Shown piece by piece: positions 45,880-52,740 of a stretch of 52,740 nt of DNA (position 1 is its first letter; every line of letters begins with the position of its first letter). The translations under genes were made by a program, and so were the position numbers. Origin of the DNA: Gnetum montanum (lineage: Eukaryota; Streptophyta; Gnetopsida; Gnetales; Gnetaceae); assembly GCA_015680685.1 (NCBI GenBank), contig MNCI01004250.1, positions 152,807-205,546 on the forward strand, given 5' to 3'. The notes under the pieces are model-generated. The model saw only the letters and a list, made by a program, of their open reading frames with translations. It searched no databases and was not told the origin of the DNA.

Positions 45880-47110
45880 TTGTAGGGTTAGCAAACTCAT
45901 TCCCATCTATGTCAGCAAGTTTGAAAGCTCCATTATTATACACCTTGGTGACTAAGTAAGGTCCTTCCCAGTTGGCTGAGAATTTGTCTGAGTGTTCACA
46001 TACAACTTTAAGGACTAAGTCTCCTTCTTTGGTCAGTCGCTTGTGTAGATTGTGCTTGTGTCGTTGTCACTGTTGTTTCTGGTACCATTCGATTTGAACA
46101 AGCATTCACACATGTTCCTCCTCTACCAAGTCAAGGTCAGTGATGCACAATTCATGGTTTTGACTTTCATCGAGGCGGCCGGAGAGAGTTATCTGCAATG
46201 AGAAAACCTACAATTCTAAAGGTAAAACAACTTCAAATCCATACACAAGACTATATGGAGTTTTACTTGTGGATGTTTGATGTGTCATTCTGTAAGCCCA
46301 TAATGCATAGAATAATTATTCATGCCATCATTTCTTGCTCTGATTCAGCATCTTTTTGAGCACCATGATGATAATTTTGTTTGTAGCCTCCGCTGGACCA
46401 TTGCTCATTTGGTAGTAAGGTGATGAAAATGCATGTTTAATGCCCAAACTTTCACAAAAGCTTTTAGTATCTACACTGCTGAATTGTGGTCCAATGTCAG
46501 TAACGATGATCATTGGAATACCAAAATGGGTCATGATATTTTTAAGTATGAAAGTGCAAATGTGTTTTGAAGTGGTCTTCCTAAGGGGAATAGCTTCTAC
46601 CCATTTTGTGAAATATTTAGTTGCAGTGATAATAAAGCTATGTCTTGCTAAAGATGATGGCGTTATTGGTCCAATTAAGTCTAAACCCCACTTTTGGAAT
46701 GGCCATGTGATTTGTCCTGTGTGCAATTCATTTGGTGGCACGTGTATTAGATTACCATGCTTTTGGAAAATATCACATGTTCTTACCTTGGAGATGCAAT
46801 CATACTCCATGTGTGGCCAGTAATAGCCTAAGCACCTAATCTTTGTTGCCATTGCTTTGGGTGCTATATGCCCCCCACAAAGTCCTTCGTGGACTTGCTC
46901 TATGATTGTTTGACCATCAATGCTACTTACGCACATTAGCAGAATACCTTCGTAAGATTTGCGACACAAGGTGCCTTCTATTGACTCATATTGTCGGGAG
47001 CGTTTTCGCACGACATCCTTTTGATCATTTATTAAGTGTTGTGGTGGTTCGCCTCTTAGAAGGTATTCTTTTATGTCATCGTACCATTCGATTGCCTATG
47101 TTGTACTAAC
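45880..47110 (-). pseudogene. pol: Integrase relic of element B
   Basis: Would join element DNA to the host genome. N-terminal zinc region: HEGLCGGH, then CDIFQKHG, where the second cysteine of the usual CxxCQ is Phe. Catalytic core: KWGLDLIGPI (first Asp), IIVTDIGPQFS (second Asp, the common DNG now DIG) and NGPAEATNKII (Glu, common NGQAEA now NGPAEA). KWVEAIPL marks the Tat/Ogre-type group. The C-terminal part, about 46330-45880, has ALWAYRMTHQTST, TPYSLVYGFEVVLPLEL, GDLVLKV and FSANWEGPYLVTKVYNNGAFKL. The open frame covers 46328-47011. Stops interrupt the C-terminus, as in an old copy. Confidence 0.88.
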
Positions 47111-47199
47111 TAATCCTATAGGTACTTCATCTAGAGTGTTAATTATAGGTTTGGCACAACTTGTTATGGAGCTAGGCAATGCGTGGAACATTTTGGGTG

Positions 47200-47640
47200 T
47201 CATGTTTAAGGCTAGCGTAGCGAGTGCTTTCACTTCTAAGGACATGCTGTATATCCACTTCTACTAGTTGCATCACCAAATGTTTGGTCAAATCACAATA
47301 CGGTTGCAAATGGAGAGCTTTCACATGCGTAAACCTTAATGACTTGATTAATGACTAATTGCGAATCCCCTCAAACTACAAGGCATGAGATTCCTAAAGT
47401 TAATGCTGCTTGATGGCCTCTAAGAAGACCTTTGTATTCCGCTACATTTTTGGTGGAAGTAAAGGTTAAGCAGTAGGCAAAGGGTTGGACTTCTCCAGAG
47501 GGGTATGTTAAAATGGCTACAGTACTTCCTCCTTGAGAGGTTGAGGCTCCATCTAAGTGGAGGATTGCCTCGTAGTTATTAGGTACAGTGTCTATACTAT
47601 TAACATTTTCATTTGGGAATTCAGGGTTTATTGTCGTTTA
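47200..47640 (-). pseudogene. pol: Second, archaeal-type RNase H relic of element B
   Basis: Reads GGSTVAILTYPSGEVQPFAY, then NVAEYKGLLRGHQAALTLGI and GDSQLVINQV. The Asn-Ala-Glu-Tyr and Gly-Asp-Ser blocks are those of the extra RNase H found in Tat/Ogre-lineage plant elements between the ordinary RNase H and integrase. A stop precedes GDS. This domain is the best support for placing element B in that lineage. Confidence 0.75.
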
Positions 47641-48126
47641 ATCATGCATCGGTGAGATAGTTAGTTGTGTGACTGTTGCTTGACCTTTTGTGGAAGATTG
47701 AGCAACATAATGCAAGTCAAACTCTGTGATCATCACTTTCCACCTAACTAACCTATTTGACTCATAGATGTTATTAGCGAGGACACAGAAAACATTATCC
47801 TTGCAAATGATGTAAACCTAATTATGGAAGAGATAATGCCGCCATTTCTTCAAGGAGAAGACGAGGGCGAGGCATGATTTTTCTATGTCGTTGTATCATT
47901 GTTCATAGGTGATTAATGCGTGGCTCAGGTAATATACAGGGATTTCGAATCTATCCTCACATTTTTGACAAAGCATTGATACAATGAAGGAATCGGAAGT
48001 TGCAAGGTAGATGTAGAAAGGTTTATCACTTTTTGGAGGATAAAAAGTTGGTAGTTGAGCCAATTCTTGTTTTATGTTCTCGAACGCTTCCTACCATTGT
48101 TGAGTCCATTGGAAAGGTACATTCTT
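47640..48126 (-). pseudogene. pol: RNase H relic of element B (Ty3 type)
   Basis: Contains KPFYIYLATSDSF, PVYYLSHALITYEQ.YNDIEK, SCLALVFSLKKWRHYLF and RWKVMITEFDLHYVAQSSTKGQA, the ordered landmarks of the Ty3/gypsy RNase H following RT. It would remove RNA during replication. Interrupted by stops at likely former Gln codons. Confidence 0.75.
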
Positions 48127-48450
48127 TCATAATAGATGTTGCATGGGACTCAATTTATTTGTCAGTCTTTCAATAAAGCGTCTAATGAATTGCAGTATAC
48201 CTTGGAGGCAATGTAGTTCGGTGAGGTTTCTTGATGGTTGCATATTGGCTATTGCTTTAACCTTATTGGGGTCTACCCATATCCCTATTTCGGAGACTAG
48301 GAAACCAAGCATTTTGTCCATTTTAATGCCAAAAATGCATTTCTTTGGATTGAGTCTAAGGTCATATTTGAGACAACGTTTAAGCACTAAGTCTAGATCT
48401 TTTGCATGTTGCTCAGTTGTTCTAGATTTGACTGCGATACCATCAACATG
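48127..48450 (-). pseudogene. pol: Reverse transcriptase end of element B, active site changed
   Basis: Begins at the junction with HVDGIAVKSR (48450 to 48421), where RT normally has (Y/F)VDD. Both the Tyr and the second catalytic Asp are changed, which alone would abolish polymerisation. Continues LVLKRCLKYDLRLNPKKCIFG, MLGFLVSEIGI, LQGILQFIRRFIERLTNKLS and PMQHLL. All of RT upstream of the YVDD position is missing. Confidence 0.85.
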
Positions 48451-48540
48451 GATGGATTTTCAAGATACAACCAAATAAGAATCAATCTGGAAAATCAACT
48501 AAGAACAACTACATCTGAGAGGGACTATGTGATACATTAG
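48448..48540 (+). pseudogene. pol: RT scrap on the plus strand
   Basis: MDGFSRYNQIRINLENQL matches RT block FMDGFSGYNQI, in the opposite direction from the adjoining RT of element B. It loses similarity within about 25 codons. It probably belongs to the plus-strand family A element ending with the LTR at 50663. The first three bases are shared with the other RT (ATG at 48448-48450). Confidence 0.7.
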
Positions 48541-50629
48541 TGTACATAAGGGACAAATTACAAAGGAAAATTCTGCAAGACACCATAGCCTATTAGGCAC
48601 AACGAGTCCCCAAGCACAGAATCACACCATAGAGAACAATCACACCAATAAGTCCCAATCTATGAGAGGGCATCATAGCTCCTCAAAGCACCAAAGGCAA
48701 TTAGTCACGAGAGCCCACCAACATGCACAAATCATTAGAAACCCCCAATTATGAGAGCATCGGCTCAAGTGTTTTGGGCACATTCAAGCCCATCAAGCAA
48801 AGCCACCAAGAGAAATCACAATTTCTATATCTGTAACGTCATTTATTCAAGGATGGACCACCATCCCAACGTTTGGATAGCTGCTCCACGATCACATCCA
48901 ACATGGAAGAGTGAGTCTAGGTGCTAATACCCAGAACTCAACTCAAATCCCCCGCTAAACATCATATTGATCTGAATTTCAATCACCATCAATCATTTTT
49001 GGACAAGATCTTTTCCAGTCCAAGAACACAAGAAAATGTGTCCCCAAGATTTTTCCTGTCTCAAGGACGTTCACCAAGCATACACCATCTAAGCATGCCA
49101 ACATCATCAAGAAGACATGACACCAGTTCAAGAGCATAATGTGCAAGGACATGCCCTGGTCCATTCATTACAACACCGTATCACAACTGAAGCATTTCTC
49201 ATGAGGTTTTCAGTAAAATTATACATCAAGGCACAAAGGCCATTTACAACATATAGCAAGGACGCTTTAAAACAAGCACCAGGAAAACACCATACATCAA
49301 GCTTGGCCTTGTCACAGTGTGTGACATAGGCCTACAACTAGGAGACAATTGAGTCACATAGGCAATACATCCAGCACTTTTAAGTGCATACAACCAAATT
49401 GAGAATACCACAAGGATACTTTTCACACACCCAAGGATCATATTACATTCATATATGAGAACATACATGGTATTTGGGAATGCTACCCAAGCCTAAAAGG
49501 TTGTAGGAAAAACTACCCAAACCCTTCCTAGGCTGGAAGATTTAGGCCACCAAGAGCATAGCAAGAAAGAACCATGCTATTTTGAGAAAAACCTAACTTT
49601 GTCACAAAGCATAAACGATCATCTATCATTGCAGTACTGTCTCAAAAGATACATGATCTACTGTCACATTGAATCGACTGCACGAGTAACCTCGAACGAA
49701 AACGATTCGAGACATGAACACAACGATTGAATAACGAAACACACCAACTGAGTATCCACCATCCTACCATAGTGGGACCTCATTGCATTGGCCACTCCTG
49801 GGCCATCAGTATTTGGCATGGCCAAGGATACCATTTCATGCCATCTACTAACCCAATATCTGTAGGGTCTAGGACATATCACCATCCTCTGTTAGTGCTC
49901 CCCCAGAATTGAGAGGCAAACAAATCATGATGTACTTGCTGATCCATCACAGCCAAGGTACTGATAAATCCACAACCCAATGTTTGGATTCTGAGACCAA
50001 ATAATTAATTCATGAAGGTCTCAGGAGCACATATCTTCCCCATAGACATAGTGCTCACAGAATCAACTTAGGTCACCACTAGCTGCATCTTTATACATGT
50101 GCTACCTGCAAACACTGAGACACAAGCTCAGAAACATAGAAGGCAGCAGGAACACGATTAGCAAATCAGCCTCATTCACAACCATCAAGCATGATCATAT
50201 AACAAAGAGATATCACTGTTGCACATCATAAAATTCAAGACCTCAACAACATGTATAGAGATCAATCATGCAAAACATTGATGGAGGAATCCGATCCCCA
50301 CTCAAACAAATGATTTCATCATGAGACACATCAAGAGAGAGATAGCACACTCTCAAAATTTTAAAATCTCTAGCCATTATTGCAGAGCCATTAGATTCCA
50401 AAATCTAGAGCACATGACAAGGGAAAGTGACCCATGGAGGAGCCACTGCCACCTAGAACCACATGAGTTCCACAAAATTTTTTAATCTTGAAATTTTATA
50501 ATTTTTTTGTTCATGTCTCAATTTTATTGTATTCAATTCTCCACTATAGCATGAATGATTTCCTAGTTAGTTAATAATCCCATACCTATCCACTATGTAA
50601 TCAATGGGACTTGTTCTCATTTTTTTGAC
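48541..50629 (+). other. Non-coding tail of the plus-strand element A5
   Basis: About 2.1 kb of CA-rich sequence with no retroviral domain and no supportable gene. It ends in CTTGAGGACGAG, the usual 3' end phrase of these elements, so it is read as the 3' untranslated region of the element whose LTR follows. Short frames on both strands have no motif. Confidence 0.45.
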
Positions 50630-50662
50630 TTGAGGACGAGTTTTCATTCAATCATGGAGGTA
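50630..50662 (+). other. polypurine tract of element A5
   Basis: CTTGAGGACGAG followed by CAATCATGGAGGTA directly before the LTR start TGATGAATC. Parallel to 39420-39441. Confidence 0.65.
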
Positions 50663-51531
50663 TGATGAATCATGATTCATTAGATCTCGATATTTCCCCC
50701 ACAATATTGTGTACGCGATATCAGGTACACGATAATGCATCCTAGCTAGAAATATCATATACGCAATATCACAGTTCCTGTGTGAGTCTATAAATACACA
50801 ATGGGGCACACAGGAAATAGGGGAGTTTTTCAATAAGTTAGTTTTTAGTTAGCAGATAGAAATTAGTTCATTTTTAGTTCTTCTCAACCCTTTCTCCTAG
50901 TAAATGCCTATAGTGTGATGATTGTAATTGTACAACACCTTTATTCAAGTGTGATGTACTTGGACACATACATGATTGTAAATAAAGATCAAGATTACTT
51001 CATCATTGCAGCATTCACTTAGTTTAATTATTTAATTGTTATTGTTATTTATTGCTTTCGTAGTTAGTATCTCTTCATCCTAAACTCCTTAAATGTGGAA
51101 TGAGTATGACTTAATCACAAACATTTAAGTGTGACTACTTGGTATCCTAATAGCGTACCTAGGACATGTGCTTGGTAATCCCAATAGTAGTCATGCATGA
51201 GGTCCAAGATGTGTATGGATGATTAAGGGATAGATGCTCATCACACTTAGGCTAGCTTAGACTCTCTTCACCCTTTTCCTCTTAGCTTAATTAAAGCTAT
51301 TTTTCATTGCCTCCAAGAGTAGCACTAGGTTAGAAACCACATCATACACCTCATTCTAGACTAAACCATACGTGACAAAGCAAATACTAGTCTAGGTGGG
51401 AAGATAGTGAACTACGATCAATGAGTAACTATCTAGATACCACAACTAGATTGTTTATGGAGTTCGACTTGGTCATGTGTGAAACGCTCATATTCGTATG
51501 GTTGAGTGTAGGGGTACCTCGCCACTTATCA
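50663..51531 (+). repeat. 3' LTR of element A5 (palindromic U3 type)
   Basis: 869 bp from TGATGAATCATGATTC to CGCCACTTATCA. The U3 has ATATTGTGTACGCGATAT (50704-50721) and ATATCATATACGCAATAT (50752-50769), TATAAATA at 50789, AATAAA at 50981, and the family U5 end at 51490-51531. The U3 type matches A1 and A2 but not the LTR at 40130, so the two are not partner LTRs of one element. The right flank TTGAT has no matching left flank. Confidence 0.78.
50789..50796 (+). promoter_or_regulatory. TATA box of LTR A5
   Basis: TATAAATA after the palindromic U3 block, 192 bp upstream of AATAAA. Same arrangement as the other family A LTRs. Confidence 0.55.
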
Positions 51532-51878
51532 TTGATAGAGGCTTTAATGTAGCAAAGCCAAACTATAGGGAAGCTTATTTTCATTAGAAGGTTATGATGT
51601 AAAGGGAGGTTCAACTAATTGCAAGATCTTGTATGGATTGGTTGTGGGTTAAATTCTAAATTAGCCTTGTGTTGTTGGTTTTACCTCATTTGCAGGAGCT
51701 ATGTGTTACCAAGGGCATTTTGAGTTTTATGAGTGCTTTTGTGTTTTACAGGTTTTTTTCTTTTGCCCATGTCAACTTGGAGAATTGTCTTTTAAAACCA
51801 ATTTTGCTTCTATAAGAACTTCAACTATTAAATGGCTTCTGCCTAACAAATAAGCTCTTGAACCAAGGTCTAGAACCA
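51532..51878. other. non-coding spacer right of LTR A5
   Basis: No gene supported; T-rich on the plus strand. Confidence 0.35.
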
Positions 51879-52670
51879 TTTTTTGGTTCTAATGGGGCAC
51901 CCTTACCACATCAGCTCAACTTTTTTGGCTCCTAGAATCAGCCTCTAGAACCATTTGTTAGTTCTATAAGTGCTCTTGAAGTTAGTTCTACCATGTCAGC
52001 AATTTGAGCACTCAAATAAATTTTAATCCAATTTAGTATGATGCTTTAGAAACAGCTTGTAGAATCATTTTTAGTTCTATGAAGGGCTCCTATGATTGGC
52101 TCTACCACATCAATTTTTGAAACAAGCATTTATTTAGAATTGGCTCTATAGCCATTTCTTGGTTCTACAAAAGTCTGTGCAAAATAGCTCTATGACATAA
52201 GCATAAGATACATCTAAAGCTTTCAATCTAACTTAGCAAATGAATGACTTGTGTGACCAAGCATAGTGTTGCATGTGATTAAAGCTTGTCAATCTAACTT
52301 GTTTCCTAGACATGCAAGCTTGTAGAATCAAATTTACAAACCAACTCTAGAATCATTTCTAGTTCTACAAGGATATCTGTGAAAGAGCTTGGGTTATTGT
52401 GTACCACATAAACTAGAGAATCAACCTTTTTCTTGTCAAGAGTCCATGAAGCCATATCAGCCAAATCATATCAAAGCCATATATTGAAAGATGGATAACA
52501 CAAAAATATGAATTCGACAAGAATTAGAAAGCTTCAAAACTAGCTATTGATTGTAAAAGAGTTCACTATCACATTAGCCTTAGTAAAAGGAAAGCTAATC
52601 ATAAAGGATATAAGTTGGCTCTAATAGCTCTCTCAAAGCTAAAACCATTTTGAACCATATTTTGGTTTTA
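51879..52670. repeat. Recurring AGAACCA..TGGTTCT hairpin motif, spacing near 100 bp
   Basis: A short self-complementary motif (AGAACCATTTTTGGTTCT) or a variant lies at about 51879, 51946, 52049, 52147 and 52342, with a looser copy near 52643. Most copies are followed by a GCTCTACCACATCAGC-like phrase. Spacings of 67, 103, 98 and 195 fit a unit of about 100 bp with one unit decayed. No coding sense. Confidence 0.55.
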
Positions 52671-52717
52671 TATGAGGTATAACAAAAAAGAGAGCTATGT
52701 CACATCAACAAAAGGGA

Positions 52718-52740
52718 GGGGGGGGGGGGGGGGGGGGGGG
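52718..52740. repeat. Terminal G run
   Basis: 23 consecutive G at the very end of the window after AAAGGGA. It may be a true tract or a sequencing or assembly artefact at a contig end. Confidence 0.8.

Larger units (their letters stand above)
42025..48450 (-). mobile_element. Tat/Ogre-type retrotransposon B, 3' half, nested
   Basis: Read from right to left: end of RT, RNase H, archaeal-type RNase H, integrase, a 38-bp tandem array, a purine tract, then a 3' LTR ending CCGACA at 42025. This is the 3' half of a Tat/Ogre-group element, and it lies inside the A4 gag. The 5' half (LTR, gag, protease, first part of RT) is gone; the right end is an abrupt inverted junction at 48448-48450. The left flank is AATAT (42020-42024). 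The target duplication cannot be tested because the other end is lost. Several stops make it inactive. Confidence 0.8.

Noticed and set aside
46440-46823. 127-residue plus-strand frame
   Set aside because: Antisense shadow of the integrase core on the minus strand.
40130-51531. The LTRs at 40130 and 50663 as a pair bounding one element
   Set aside because: Their U3 modules differ completely and the flanks ATACA and TTGAT do not match.

Overview
The window reads as intergenic DNA from a large, repeat-filled plant nuclear genome. It is AT-rich, and I found no intact host gene, rRNA or tRNA gene in 52.7 kb. Nearly everything recognisable is decayed LTR retrotransposon of the Ty3/gypsy (Metaviridae) superfamily. 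The plant assignment rests on three things: a primer-binding site of the TGG(T/C)GCCGTTGCCGGGGA type, known from Athila/Tat-group plant elements; a pol with an extra, archaeal-type RNase H and an integrase containing KWVEAIPL, typical of the Tat/Ogre group; and LTRs with plant-type TATA boxes. I cannot name the species. All coordinates are hand-read; the alignments were done by eye.

Layout. 1-3413: minus-strand element A1, with gag, primer-binding site and LTR; its remainder lies left of the window. 3953-9082: element A2, a complete minus-strand LTR-gag-LTR unit with two 803-bp LTRs and a near-matching 5-bp target duplication; it has no pol. 9083-17950: AT-rich, non-coding, containing a diverged direct duplication (about 9.94-11.79 kb and 13.25-15.01 kb) that also matches a segment inside A2. 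17955-19110: primer-binding site and decayed gag of a second retroelement type. 19934-20819: solo LTR of family A on the plus strand. About 21040-24330: degenerate tandem array with a period near 190 bp. 24870-26215: plus-strand Tat-type reverse transcriptase relic. 26216-35815: no genes; small tandem repeats, a perfect nested hairpin, tRNA-like SINE remnants and a GC-richer island. 36300-39441: decayed coiled-coil-like coding region followed by a family A LTR. 40130-42020: family A LTR, primer-binding site and gag on the plus strand. 42025-48450: a minus-strand Tat/Ogre-type element (3' LTR, purine tract, 38-bp tandem array, integrase, two RNases H, end of RT) lying in that gag. 48448-51531: RT scrap, non-coding tail, polypurine tract and LTR of another plus-strand family A element. 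51532-52740: a repeated hairpin motif, then a terminal G run.

How the parts relate. Family A LTRs occur at least seven times in both orientations. They share the U5 end but have two different U3 types. The coding relics share one mode of decay: stop codons replacing Gln and Arg codons, as expected from deamination of methylated C. The parts most worth following are the two tandem arrays associated with retroelements, the gag-only element A2, the 18-bp palindromes in the U3 and the inverted RT/RT junction at 48450.
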